A program made the position numbers and the translations under genes. The notes beneath the pieces are model-generated. The model saw nothing but the letters and a program-made list of their open reading frames with translations, was not told where the DNA came from and did not search any database. Shown piece after piece: positions 1 to 8,880 of a stretch of 64,000 bases of DNA. The DNA is from Symploca sp. SIO2E9 (GTDB lineage: Bacteria > Cyanobacteriota > Cyanobacteriia > Cyanobacteriales > Coleofasciculaceae), in contig JAAHGS010000010.1 of the NCBI GenBank assembly GCA_010692645.1, positions 66,001 through 130,000 of the forward strand, written 5' to 3'. Position 1 is the stretch's first letter. Each line of letters opens with the position of its first letter.

Positions 1-1
1 G

Positions 2-1855
2 GAGTTTGTCCATGAGCAGAAGGTCATCCACCGCGATATCAAACCCTCTAATATCATCAGACGCAAGCAAGATGGCAAGTTAGTCTTGATTGACTTTGGT
101 TCAGTCAAACAACTGAGTCTTCAAAACTTTAATCCTCATGAGCAAGAACAACTGACTGTTGCTATTAGCACAGCTGGTTACACACCAATGGAACAACTCC
201 AAGGAAAGCCACGCTTTAGTAGTGATATTTATGCTTTGGGAATCACAGCTATCCAGGCTTTAACTGGGAATAACCCCAGGGATTTACAATGGGATACCAA
301 CACTGGTCAAGTGATTTGGCACCATCAGGCTTCGGTGAGTAGCCAGATAGCTAGTATTTTGGACAAAATGGTACGCCCGAGCTTGAGGGACCGCTACCAG
401 TCTGTCGCCGAGGTTATTGATGAACTGAGAAGCTGCACAAAACTACTCACTGAAGCCACACAGGTTGTAAGTGAAATCAGAAGCCCATCAAGTGCCCTCA
501 CAGAAACTAGACAAGAAGCTTCTGTAGTGGCTTCAACTAATTCTCCGGCAGTCACGAGTCACCCTGGAACTAGGCTGCCAACACTGTCATTGCCAACTCT
601 TAAGCCTTGGCAATGGTTAGTTTGCCTAGCAGGTATCACTGCTATTTTAGGGGTAGTAGAGTTAATTTATCCTCTGCTTCGACCAATCTATCAGTTGCAC
701 CGAGGTGAGCAATTGCTAGAGTCGCAGCAATTAGAAGATGCACTGGAGAGTTTCCAGAATGTGATTAAAATTAAACCTAAAAATGCAGAAGGTTGGGAAG
801 GGAGAGGGGATGCCCTGCGCCAATTAGAACGCAATCAGGCTGCCCTAGCTGCCTATGACAAAGCTCTCTATTTAAGACCTAATGATAGTGAAACTTTGAA
901 CAAGAAGGGCAGGGCACTATATAAACAGGGAAAGTATGAGGAAGCTTTATCTGCTCAAGAAAAAGCTATTAAATTTGACTCAAACAACGCTAGAGCTTGG
1001 AGTGACAAAGGAATTGCTCTCATTGGTTTGGAACGCTACGAAGAAGCACTACAAGCTTTTAAAAAGGCTAAGAAATTAAAGCCGCAGGATCCAACGGTTT
1101 GGCAAAATCAAGCCTTAGTCCTAGAATACTTAAAGCGTCCTCAAGAAGCAATTGAAGTTTATGAGGAAGCCGTAGTTACTTATACTGAATCTCTTTCAGC
1201 TAATCCCAAAGATCCAGTAGCTTGGGTTGATCGAGGTGGAGTTTTAAGCAAACTTCAGCGCCTCGAAGAAGCGCTTTATTCCTATGAAAAAGCGATTGAA
1301 GTTAACCCAAAATTCTATCTAGCTTGGCACAATAAAGGTAATGCCTTCTATTTCCTAGGGCGCTACGATGAGGCACTGGCAGCCTATGACCAAGCCATTG
1401 AAATTAGACCAAAATCTTACCTTACTTGGCATAGTCGTGGTTCTTTACTCGCTGCGGGAAAAAAAGATTTTGAAAAAGCGATTAAATCCTTTGACAAAGT
1501 AATTGAAATTAGACCTAGCTTCTATCATGGTTGGCGGGACAGAGGCTTGGCTTTAAGTAAGTTGGAACGGTATCCAGAGGCGATAGCTTCCTTTGATAAA
1601 GCTTTAGATATTCAACCAAATGATGCTCAATCTTGGGTTGGTCGAGGTATAGCACTAATGAAACTGGAGCGCTATAGGGAAGCACTAGCAGCTTTTGATC
1701 GAGCCAAGGATATCCAACCCAATAACCCTTACATCTGGGCTAATAGAGGTTTAGTTCTCGAAAAGATAGGGCTCCCTAAGGAAGCAGGTGATTCCTATAG
1801 GGAAGCGCTTAGAATTGATCCGAAATTTCCATTACCAACTCAAGCACTAGAGTAG
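2..1855 (+). CDS. Ser/Thr protein kinase with C-terminal TPR array, 5' end outside window
   Basis: This is a partial gene. The frame is already open at base 2, and the first residues hold the kinase catalytic loop HRDIKPSN, followed by the Mg-binding DFG and an APE-like region, so the N-lobe lies upstream. A TTG near base 86 is not a credible start because it lies just before DFG. After the kinase lobe comes a low-complexity linker and one hydrophobic segment (WLVCLAGITAILGVVEL, near residue 205). About ten TPR units follow, with spacing near 34 residues (for example AWHNKGNAFYFLGRYDEAL). The architecture is that of cyanobacterial membrane-anchored Hanks-type kinases: cytoplasmic kinase, one transmembrane helix and a protein-binding TPR tail. 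The TAG stop overlaps the first bases of a repeat element (1854-2082), so the original C-terminus may have been altered. The substrate is unknown. Confidence 0.9.
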   Translation, partial: EFVHEQKVIHRDIKPSNIIRRKQDGKLVLIDFGSVKQLSLQNFNPHEQEQLTVAISTAGYTPMEQLQGKPRFSSDIYALGITAIQALTGNNPRDLQWDTNTGQVIWHHQASVSSQIASILDKMVRPSLRDRYQSVAEVIDELRSCTKLLTEATQVVSEIRSPSSALTETRQEASVVASTNSPAVTSHPGTRLPTLSLPTLKPWQWLVCLAGITAILGVVELIYPLLRPIYQLHRGEQLLESQQLEDALESFQNVIKIKPKNAEGWEGRGDALRQLERNQAALAAYDKALYLRPNDSETLNKKGRALYKQGKYEEALSAQEKAIKFDSNNARAWSDKGIALIGLERYEEALQAFKKAKKLKPQDPTVWQNQALVLEYLKRPQEAIEVYEEAVVTYTESLSANPKDPVAWVDRGGVLSKLQRLEEALYSYEKAIEVNPKFYLAWHNKGNAFYFLGRYDEALAAYDQAIEIRPKSYLTWHSRGSLLAAGKKDFEKAIKSFDKVIEIRPSFYHGWRDRGLALSKLERYPEAIASFDKALDIQPNDAQSWVGRGIALMKLERYREALAAFDRAKDIQPNNPYIWANRGLVLEKIGLPKEAGDSYREALRIDPKFPLPTQALE

Positions 1856-2082
1856 GGTTTGCTGAATAAGTCTGGTGGTAATGAGAGGGAGCTCTTAGCA
1901 GGGAGCAGGGAGTAGGGAAAAGCCGATAGTTCTAAGCTTGATTATCCATGATCAGCTCCGAGATTTTCCTATTAAGTGCAAAGATTTTCAGCCATTGGAT
2001 GCTATAACGAAGCACTTGTAAGGGTCAAAAAAGGCTCAAAATCATTGTCTGATATACCTTCTAGATTAATTTAGCAAGCACT
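1854..2082 (+). mobile_element. 229-bp MITE-like element, copy 1
   Basis: The left end reads AGGGTTTGCTGAATAAGTCT. The right end, read as its complement, is AGTGCTTGCTAAATTAATCT, so the termini are imperfect inverted repeats. The same element lies in opposite orientation at 25984-26214, and the two share a long block containing CTCCGAGATTTTCCTATTAAG and GCTTGATTATCCATGATCAG. There is no open reading frame, which fits a non-autonomous element mobilised by a transposase elsewhere. The stop codon of the upstream kinase-TPR gene (1853-1855) overlaps the terminal bases. A 12-bp direct repeat, CAAGCACTAGAG, occurs at 1841-1852 and again at 2075-2086. Confidence 0.7.
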
Positions 2083-2193
2083 AGAGCAGTTATTGGACTT
2101 CTGTCAAAAGTGTTTTTTCGATACTCTTTGCATCAAATCTGCTCTCCTATTCTCTCTTAATAAATTCCTACTTCTGCAAGAAGTTGATTGAGA

Positions 2194-4434
2194 TTAGAAA
2201 CGGAAAGTAGTGCGGATAGTACCGACAAAAATAGTGTCGTTGTCTTCAATATGTCCTGGATTGGTTACGAAGAAAAAACCAGGCGTAATCCAGAGGTTAT
2301 CATTCACCTTGAAGCGGTAGAACAATTCAAAATGAAGAGAAGTCGCGTCATCTTCAACTCCAAAAGTTTCATTACCTGGGTTATCCAAACGGGGATTGTT
2401 ATCAGTGACTTCAACTGGGTCTTCCTCTCTAACTACTTGTTCAAAAAAAGGTACTGCTTGACCTCGAATTGTTGGTCCACTATCAACTAATTTAGGCGGC
2501 ATACCAAAGAGAAAAGCCAATAAATCCCCTTCTCGACCAAAAGGCTCTGAAAGACCTAGGGAAAATAGATAAGTCACCGTATTGCCAAAGGGCTTATCAT
2601 CCTCATTAACTGGATTGTTATTAGGATCGCGAAACTCAGGTAAGCGTTCCAGGAAATTGGTAAATGTCCACCCTCCCCAAGCCCCAAAGGTTAGGTTTTC
2701 CGTGAGACGCCATTGCAAAGTTCCGCCAACAGCATTAGTTTGAGCAGGGAAATCACCAAGCCTTGCGGGAGCATCAAGACCATCATCAACTACAGGGAGT
2801 AATCCTCCGGACCACAAGCCGTTTGATTCGGCATTGACACTACCTGTAAAGGTACCTAAACGACCATCGCTAGTAAAGGCGTTAACATAAGTTATGCCTG
2901 TAACAACATTCTCAAACGGTTGCAGCAATAACTGCGCCCCGAGAACACTGGTATCCGCTGAGAAGAAGCCGCCTTCAGGATCGCCACTATCCCCTGTGCC
3001 ATAGGCAAATTGCAGGCGCAACTTCTCAGAAATTAACCAGTCAAAACCAGCACCAGCATCCAAAACTCCGCCGATACTAAAAATAGGACTCAATTGTCCG
3101 AATCGCGAAATCGAACCTCGCCCTGTATCAAAGTAGGGAGAGTTGGCACTAAGAACATCGCTTAAACCGAATCCAAAGGGAATAACAGAGAAGACAACGT
3201 TATCATCAAAAGCTGGAAAACGATATTCCAGTAAGTCTAAAATCACCTGGTTGTTTAAGTCAGCTTGGTAAGCAAGCCGAGCCATATAGGTATTGAAGGA
3301 CTCAGAATTAGTAAAACCGCCGTTATCAAAATTGCCTGTTGTTAAAAACATGCGCAGACGATCCTTACCAGTAAAGGAACTCTGTAATCCCAAGCGAGTC
3401 AGATGGGCAAAAACGGTGTTAGTGTCGGAACCATCAGCATCTTGACACTTAACTCGATCCGAATCGGCTGCAATGCTACATCCTCCTGGTGGATCACCCC
3501 CAAAGGCAGTGGCTAGTCCAAAAATTACCTCTCCATTTAAGATAGTCGTAGTTGAAAATTGATTATCTTCTAGAAAAGCTACACGACCTTCCAAATTATC
3601 TACTCTGGTTTCTAAGGTCGCAAGTTCGGCTTCAAAATCCTTAGTGAGTCTCTCTAATTTGACTAAATCTTCTCTGATAGTAAGTTCATCGATACCATCA
3701 GCAATCAATCTCTCAATCTGTTCAAGACAGGCGTTTAAACCAGCTGCAAATTCATAGCGTGTCAGTGGTCGATCGCCCCGAAAGTTACCATCAGGATAAC
3801 CTGCAATACAACCATAACGTTCAACTAGCGATCGCAATGCTTCGTATGCCCAATCTCCCGGTTGCACATCCCGCAGTTGGGAAACGTTAGTTACCTGATT
3901 GATCCACTTATTAGAATAATTAACTAACTTCAGTGGTTTAGTTTCAGTTTGAGGGGGTGAATCAGCTGATGGGGACTTTATCTCATCTGTTTGTGCAACT
4001 GGTGTATCTGTACTCAGCTGAGTAACTGCTGGGACATTTGTATTCGGTTGGCTTACTTCTGTTGGTGCAACTATTACCTCTGTACTTAGCTGAGTAATAG
4101 TAGGGACAGATAAATTGGCAGTAGGCGTCTCGATGTGCTGCCAGTTAGACAATTCTGGGATTACCTTAGGATTGCTCAGCTGAGACTGTTCAGGCAAATA
4201 CTCGCTACCATCAAACGCCGATACTTCTAAATCGGAGGTTGTCTCAGCAGCACTCTCAGCTTGAATCATAGAGGTGGTTAAAACGAAGACAGAGACACCT
4301 AAAAGTAAATGTCGGGTGAACGAAATTTTGCGTGGGATTTGAATTCTCCGCGTCTCCGTGTCTCCGCGTCTCCGTGTCTGCTTAATTATTTCCCCACGCC
4401 TTTTTTCGCTCACCCGTAAATGTCTGATATTCAT
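2194..4434 (-). CDS. SLH-domain outer-membrane porin (OprB-like) with an in-frame repeat insertion
   Basis: This 746-aa protein is a cyanobacterial porin of the SomA/SomB or 'iron uptake porin' type. It has an SLH domain (VTNVSQLRDVQPGDWAYEAL onward, to about residue 240), then a coiled-coil spacer, then an OprB-like beta-barrel ending in TIRTTFRF, with a terminal Phe typical of Bam-inserted barrels. The SLH domain should bind peptidoglycan-linked polysaccharide and the barrel spans the outer membrane. The N-terminus is odd. Residues 7-43 are encoded by a 102-bp mobile repeat plus a 9-bp target duplication, which pushes the hydrophobic signal core (LLLGVSVFVLTT) to about residue 44. A proline/threonine-rich stretch before the SLH domain is absent from the paralogue at 4554. 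The start ATG has a good GAGGAG ribosome site, the same as the paralogue's. Closely related to its neighbour and probably a tandem duplicate. Confidence 0.9.
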   Translation of the reverse strand: MNIRHLRVSEKRRGEIIKQTRRRGDTETRRIQIPRKISFTRHLLLGVSVFVLTTSMIQAESAAETTSDLEVSAFDGSEYLPEQSQLSNPKVIPELSNWQHIETPTANLSVPTITQLSTEVIVAPTEVSQPNTNVPAVTQLSTDTPVAQTDEIKSPSADSPPQTETKPLKLVNYSNKWINQVTNVSQLRDVQPGDWAYEALRSLVERYGCIAGYPDGNFRGDRPLTRYEFAAGLNACLEQIERLIADGIDELTIREDLVKLERLTKDFEAELATLETRVDNLEGRVAFLEDNQFSTTTILNGEVIFGLATAFGGDPPGGCSIAADSDRVKCQDADGSDTNTVFAHLTRLGLQSSFTGKDRLRMFLTTGNFDNGGFTNSESFNTYMARLAYQADLNNQVILDLLEYRFPAFDDNVVFSVIPFGFGLSDVLSANSPYFDTGRGSISRFGQLSPIFSIGGVLDAGAGFDWLISEKLRLQFAYGTGDSGDPEGGFFSADTSVLGAQLLLQPFENVVTGITYVNAFTSDGRLGTFTGSVNAESNGLWSGGLLPVVDDGLDAPARLGDFPAQTNAVGGTLQWRLTENLTFGAWGGWTFTNFLERLPEFRDPNNNPVNEDDKPFGNTVTYLFSLGLSEPFGREGDLLAFLFGMPPKLVDSGPTIRGQAVPFFEQVVREEDPVEVTDNNPRLDNPGNETFGVEDDATSLHFELFYRFKVNDNLWITPGFFFVTNPGHIEDNDTIFVGTIRTTFRF
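4314..4415. mobile_element. 102-bp GGGTGARCGAAA-family element inside porin gene
   Basis: The ends are GGGTGAACGAAATTTTGCGT and, as complement, GGGTGAGCGAAAAAAGGCGT, giving imperfect inverted termini of about 24 bp. The centre carries CGTCTCCG octamer repeats. It is flanked by the 9-bp direct repeat GTAAATGTC at 4305-4313 and 4416-4424, a clear target duplication. Element plus one duplicate is 111 bp, exactly 37 codons, so the porin frame stays open. The other copies lie at 37596-37796, 37802-37896, 38883-38976, 53382-53483 and about 57012-57105. Confidence 0.9.
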
Positions 4435-4438
4435 GTGT

Positions 4439-4449
4439 ACTCCTCACAA
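4439..4449 (-). promoter_or_regulatory. Porin ribosome-binding region complementary to Yfr1 motif
   Basis: On the coding strand the leader reads TTGTGAGGAGT, four bases before the ATG. The plus strand is ACTCCTCACAA, matching 10 of 11 bases of ACUCCUCACAC, the conserved unpaired motif of the cyanobacterial sRNA Yfr1. Yfr1 is known to repress porin mRNAs in Prochlorococcus by pairing here. The site also contains the Shine-Dalgarno sequence, so pairing would block initiation. The Yfr1 gene is not in this window, so regulation is inferred. Confidence 0.55.
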
Positions 4450-4553
4450 CTAATTAGCCATTGAGTACCCTGGATGACGCGATTAACTGCAAACTGCTTA
4501 GTTTCCTTAAGCTCAAGGCTAATGGCTGAGAATATAGTAACTTGAGTGTGTAC

Positions 4554-6434
4554 TTAGAAACGGAAAGTTGTGCGGATAGTTCCTACAAAAATAGTGTCGT
4601 TGTCTTCGATATGCCCTGGATTGGTAACGAAAAAGAAGCCCGGTGTAATCCAGAGACTGTCACTTACCTTGAAGCGGTAGAAAACCTCGAAGTGGAGTGA
4701 AGTCGCATCATCCTCTTCTCCAACTTGACTTATTCCATTTCTGATGTTGGGGTTATTGTCAGTGACTACAACGTTCTCTTCACCTCTTCTTGAGGTTTCA
4801 AAGAAAGGTACAGGTACACCCACTGTTTCAGGACCAGCATCGACCAATTTAGGCGGCATACCAAATATAAAGGCAAGTAAATCTCCTTCTCTGCCAAGCG
4901 GATCCGAAAGCCCTAAAGAAACTGTAAAGGTGGCAACGTTGGCAAAAGGTTTCTTGCCTGCAGAGGCTCCCAGTGCTTCAGGATCGTCAGGAAGTCTTTC
5001 CAGGAAATTAGCAAAAATATACCCTCCCCAAGCCCCAAAGGTTAGGTTTTCTGTCAAACGCCATTGCAAGGTTGCACCAACAGCATTGATTTGGGCTGGT
5101 AAATCTCCCACAGGATCTGAACAGCATCCAAAGCCAGATTCAGGGTTTGCAGCTACGGCGGGAGGAATAGCTGACTGAGACCATAACCCCAAAGTTTCAG
5201 CATTGACACTACCTGTAAATGTACCTAAGGTACCATCGCTAGAGTAGGAGTTAACATAACTTATTCCTGCTACGAAATTATTAAAAGGTTCCGCTAACAG
5301 CTGTACACCTAGAGTACTGCGGTCTGCCCCAAAGAATCCGTTCTCAGGATCATTACTATCTGCTGTTCCATAGGCAAATTGCAAGCGCAATTGATCGGCA
5401 ATCAACCAGTCAAAACCAGCGCCAGCATCCATAACTCCACCAATTTTCAGGATGGGAGTAGCTTCTCCGAAGCGTGAAATCGAGCCTCGTCCTGTATCAA
5501 AATAGGGAGAGTTAGCACTCAAAACATTGCTTAAACTAAAACCAAAGGGAATAACAGAAAGAACAACACGGTCATCAAGAATGGGAAAGCGATACTCCAG
5601 CAAGTCTAAAATTACCTTATTATCTAAGTCTGCTTGGTAAGAAAGCCTCGCCATGTAGGTATTGAGTGATTCAGCATTGGTAAAGCCACCGTTATCAAAG
5701 CTGCCTGTTGTTAAAAAAGTACGCAGGCGGTCTTTACCAGTAAAGGAAGTTTGCAATCCCAAGCGGGTAAGGTTCGTTAAAACTGTATTGGTTTCTGGAT
5801 CTCCACCATTACAGACAACATCAGGATCATTATTAATATCTTGAGGACGTAAAATACCATCTTCGACCACTCTACATCCACCCGGAGGATCGCCCCCAAA
5901 GGCAGTGGCTAGTCCAAAAATAACTTCCCCATTTAAAATTGTCGTTGTTGAAAATTGATTATCTTCTAAGAAAGCCACCCGACCTTCAAGATTGTCAGTT
6001 CTCGTTGCTAAGGTCGCAAGTTCAGCTTCAAAATCCTTAGTGAGTCTCTCCAATCTAACTAAATCTTCTCTGATCGTAAGCTCGTCGATACCATCAACAA
6101 TCAGTCTCTCAATCTGTTCGAGACAGGCATTCAAACCAGCTGCAAATTCATAGCGAGTCAGGGCACGGTTGCCCTTAAAGGTACCATCAGGATAACCTGC
6201 AATACAACCATAACGTTCAACTAGCGATCGCAATGCTTCGTATGCCCAGTCTCCCGGTTGCACATCCCGCAGTTGGGAGACGTTAGTTACCTGATTAATC
6301 CACTTATCAGAATAACTAACTAAATTCAGGGGTTGTTGATTAGTTTGAGGTGGTGAATCAGGAGGTTCTGCTTGAGCAACAGAGGTAGTCAACAGCAAAA
6401 CAGCAACGCTTGAGAATAGATGCCTGATACTCAT
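4554..6434 (-). CDS. SLH-domain outer-membrane porin (OprB-like)
   Basis: This is a 626-aa paralogue of the porin at 2194-4434, on the same strand with a 119-bp gap. It has an uninterrupted signal peptide (hydrophobic SSVAVLLLTTSVAQA) and an SLH domain from about residue 48 to 110 (VTNVSQLRDVQPGDWAYEAL, GCIAGYPDGTF). A coiled-coil spacer follows to about 150, then an OprB-type barrel ending in TIRTTFRF. The family forms the major outer-membrane channels of cyanobacteria and is often linked to uptake of inorganic ions such as iron. The substrate cannot be told from sequence. The leader GGGTGAGGAGT before the ATG is shared with the paralogue and looks like an sRNA target. Comparison of the two N-termini is what exposes the insertion in the other copy. 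Confidence 0.92.
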   Translation of the reverse strand: MSIRHLFSSVAVLLLTTSVAQAEPPDSPPQTNQQPLNLVSYSDKWINQVTNVSQLRDVQPGDWAYEALRSLVERYGCIAGYPDGTFKGNRALTRYEFAAGLNACLEQIERLIVDGIDELTIREDLVRLERLTKDFEAELATLATRTDNLEGRVAFLEDNQFSTTTILNGEVIFGLATAFGGDPPGGCRVVEDGILRPQDINNDPDVVCNGGDPETNTVLTNLTRLGLQTSFTGKDRLRTFLTTGSFDNGGFTNAESLNTYMARLSYQADLDNKVILDLLEYRFPILDDRVVLSVIPFGFSLSNVLSANSPYFDTGRGSISRFGEATPILKIGGVMDAGAGFDWLIADQLRLQFAYGTADSNDPENGFFGADRSTLGVQLLAEPFNNFVAGISYVNSYSSDGTLGTFTGSVNAETLGLWSQSAIPPAVAANPESGFGCCSDPVGDLPAQINAVGATLQWRLTENLTFGAWGGYIFANFLERLPDDPEALGASAGKKPFANVATFTVSLGLSDPLGREGDLLAFIFGMPPKLVDAGPETVGVPVPFFETSRRGEENVVVTDNNPNIRNGISQVGEEDDATSLHFEVFYRFKVSDSLWITPGFFFVTNPGHIEDNDTIFVGTIRTTFRF

Positions 6435-6438
6435 CTTT

Positions 6439-6449
6439 ACTCCTCACCC
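6439..6449 (-). promoter_or_regulatory. Second porin ribosome-binding region complementary to Yfr1 motif
   Basis: The plus strand reads ACTCCTCACCC, four bases upstream of the start codon. It matches 9 of 11 bases of the conserved Yfr1 motif at the same spacing as in the neighbouring porin gene. It overlaps the GAGGAG Shine-Dalgarno. Regulation is inferred from the known Yfr1-porin pairing. Confidence 0.45.
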
Positions 6450-6610
6450 TCGAAAACAGCGAATTTTGCTATCAGCCAATTTCCTCAGCCGAAAGCTTGA
6501 GTATGAGCAAATTCTACTGCTTCCTAATCAAGGTGCTGTAATATATACACAAAACTTCTTAATTGCAAAAAATGACAATTTTCCCACCCTAACCCCCTAC
6601 TTCAAGGATA

Positions 6611-6652
6611 TTTACTTATTACTTATTACTTATTACTTATTACTTATTACTT
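6611..6652. repeat. Heptameric TTACTTA tandem repeat
   Basis: Five to six copies of a 7-bp unit (TTACTTA) lie between the protease gene and the porin leader. The period matches the other heptamer arrays in the window, the short tandemly repeated sequences typical of cyanobacterial intergenic DNA. No function is visible. Confidence 0.6.
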
Positions 6653-7915
6653 TTTACAACGCTCCCTTTCATCACCGAGCAAAATACTACCGCATCCTGA
6701 TGATGGCTCATCTCTAAGCTGGTTTTCCAGCTTAAATTTAAAGAGGTCATAGATATCATCTACAGCGTCTTCAGTATCATCAAAAGTACCTGTCACCCTT
6801 GTACCCATAACATCATTCTCAGCAAAAAGATCAAATGTACCACTAGTACGCTGATCAGATTGCAACTCAATCAAAGCTGCCTGAATGAATTCTTGGGAAG
6901 GAGCAGAGCGATTGAAGGATAGCTTCATTCCTACCTGAGTGGTAATTTTTGAAAAATTATTCAAATTTTGCGCACTGCTAAAGCGAGTATGCAGAATTGT
7001 TGGGTCAGAACCGCCTACTTGTGCAGCGATATCTTCTGACTCAAAGGTGGTATTATTGAGATTCTTAGGAAGGGAACAGTATTGCCTCACCAACTGCCCT
7101 TTATCAGCAGAACCGCGACCGTGAACACCGACAACAAAACCGTTGCTGTCAAACACTGGTCCACCACTCATACCAGGGCGAGTCTGGTCAAGATAAAATA
7201 TTCCATAGCCATTTTGACCTTGAGCAGGATTAATCTTACCAGTGACTGGTCCCCAAGCTAGACGCCTTTGCCGACGAGCCACCCTACCGCGACACTTACC
7301 AGTTAAAGCATCTTGTTCTTTTTCCGGATCAGGCCAGCCCGAGATATAAACTGTATCCATCATGTTAATAGCATCTGGGCTTCCTAAGGGGGCAACGGCA
7401 TATTCTTTGTCGCTTTCAAAACTAACAATAGCTAGGTCAAAACCATCTACCCGATTGGGCATATATTTTGAATAACAACCAAATCGGAGCAACCTTTGAT
7501 CCTGCCCTACTCTACCATTGAGAGGGCAACCCCTGTCATCATTAACTTCTGTGATTTCATGAACTTGACCATCGCTGGTACGAATTCCATAAGACAGGTT
7601 TTGATCTAAATGTCTTTGTTTGAAGTTATGGGTGACGGTCAAAACATAATAACTTGTTCCTTCTTTGGCGATAATTACCCCAGAACCAGGATTCCATACT
7701 CCATCCGGATTTTTTGCTCTGGCAAGGGGATTTTGGCGATTTTCTTCTAGTTCGTCGATTAACTCTGGTGTTAGTCCTGGTGCAATCAAAACAGTAGTTT
7801 GTCTGGCAATTGAATTGATTTGTTCAGGGCTTAATTCGGCTAAAACTGGAGTTGCAACCAAGCAACTTAGTAACATTGAGCCTAGTGATTTCAGAGCAAT
7901 TTGTTTTAATAACAT
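6647..7915 (-). CDS. Secreted trypsin-like serine protease (S1/PA clan)
   Basis: A 422-aa protein with a clear signal peptide (LGSMLLSCLVATPVLA, cleavage after about residue 26). The catalytic triad is visible: His96 in TVTHN, Asp160 in DGFDLAIV, and Ser250 in RPGMSGGPVF. This puts it in the chymotrypsin fold, close to bacterial glutamyl-endopeptidase or HtrA-type domains, but without a PDZ domain. The C-terminal 150 residues have no recognisable domain. It should act in the periplasm or outside the cell. It lies 50 bp downstream of another secreted protein on the same strand, and the two may be co-transcribed. Substrate unknown. Confidence 0.85.
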   Translation of the reverse strand: MLLKQIALKSLGSMLLSCLVATPVLAELSPEQINSIARQTTVLIAPGLTPELIDELEENRQNPLARAKNPDGVWNPGSGVIIAKEGTSYYVLTVTHNFKQRHLDQNLSYGIRTSDGQVHEITEVNDDRGCPLNGRVGQDQRLLRFGCYSKYMPNRVDGFDLAIVSFESDKEYAVAPLGSPDAINMMDTVYISGWPDPEKEQDALTGKCRGRVARRQRRLAWGPVTGKINPAQGQNGYGIFYLDQTRPGMSGGPVFDSNGFVVGVHGRGSADKGQLVRQYCSLPKNLNNTTFESEDIAAQVGGSDPTILHTRFSSAQNLNNFSKITTQVGMKLSFNRSAPSQEFIQAALIELQSDQRTSGTFDLFAENDVMGTRVTGTFDDTEDAVDDIYDLFKFKLENQLRDEPSSGCGSILLGDERERCKK

Positions 7916-7965
7916 AATCTACTAACCTTATCTATAAAATCCCCTTGATACCTAGAGGTGATTAT

Positions 7966-8880
7966 CTAGAGTCTGCGTAATTCTCCTCCATCTCTATCTC
8001 TGAGTTGTTCAGGAGAGGGAGCAGCATTATTTTGATCAGGAGAAGTGAGAGCAGGAGCAGTATTAGTGCTATCATCCAAAAAAGGTCTCACATCAACAAA
8101 AGGTGTTTCTTCCTCCCCATCTTCACTTTCATAGAGAGGTGCTGCACCAACTATTCCCACGCGGTGCTGCATGAATTGTTGTAGAGTTTCAACTGGATTT
8201 TGCTGTGGTTTAAGAGTGTAAACTAGACCCAAGCAATTACCAGGTTTTATAGCTGTGCAGATGATACTCTGACCATTCATCTCACCTACTCCCATGTAAT
8301 TGAGTTTGCCGTTGCGACGGTAGTTCTCAAGACGCCCACTTACAGCTTGGCAACGGCTGAGAGGATCATAGCCAGAAGTGGAGAAGAAATTTGAATTCCA
8401 GCGAATCCATACCTCTGAGCTCCCTGAAGAACTTTGATAACGTGTTTCGGGTATCCCGCTTGATGTGTCGCAGAAAAAGCCTCCGCTGCCAGAAGGTTGA
8501 GTTGCTGCAACAGTAGTAGAAGATCGAAGCCCAGACACATTTTCAGGGGCAAGGGTTAAGAAGCTGCTTGCGCAAGTGTCTATTTGGCGTTTCTCTATTT
8601 CCCGACCATCTTCTAACTCAATTTTGATGTCATAGAGGCAATCACTACTTAGTTTAAGGTTAACAGACTCACCGTTACGCAAAATGCTATTACTCTCTAA
8701 ACTATCCAAACCCCAGTCTTGAGAACTAGAAGAGGACACGTAGAGGTTGATAACATTGTGACCTGTAGTGTTGCGAATCTGGTAACTCCTCTGAGCTAGA
8801 GAATCGGTTCCACTCAGGGCAATCATTGGCATTGCTAAAGCTGAAGCAGTGATAATACTTGAAAATGGCTTCTTAAGCAT
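7966..8880 (-). CDS. Secreted protein of unknown function
   Basis: A 304-aa protein with an N-terminal signal peptide (hydrophobic IITASALAMPMIALSG, probable cleavage near SLAQ). The first mature segment (YQIRNTTGHNVINLYVSSSS) resembles the start of a small beta-sandwich seen in secreted proteins that describe 'display of interaction with solvent', with a Cys pair near residues 81 and 102 that could form a disulphide. A Trp-rich middle (VWIRWNSNFF) and an acidic, proline-rich tail follow. I do not recognise a named family. It precedes the S1 protease gene on the same strand, so the two may form an export-linked pair. Confidence 0.75.
   Translation of the reverse strand: MLKKPFSSIITASALAMPMIALSGTDSLAQRSYQIRNTTGHNVINLYVSSSSSQDWGLDSLESNSILRNGESVNLKLSSDCLYDIKIELEDGREIEKRQIDTCASSFLTLAPENVSGLRSSTTVAATQPSGSGGFFCDTSSGIPETRYQSSSGSSEVWIRWNSNFFSTSGYDPLSRCQAVSGRLENYRRNGKLNYMGVGEMNGQSIICTAIKPGNCLGLVYTLKPQQNPVETLQQFMQHRVGIVGAAPLYESEDGEEETPFVDVRPFLDDSTNTAPALTSPDQNNAAPSPEQLRDRDGGELRRL

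Noticed and set aside
86..88. TTG as start of the first kinase gene
   Set aside because: The frame is open to the window edge, and the HRDIKPSN catalytic loop lies upstream of it.
6466..6717. Open frame of 83 codons
   Set aside because: It passes through the TTACTTA array and into the protease gene on the other strand.
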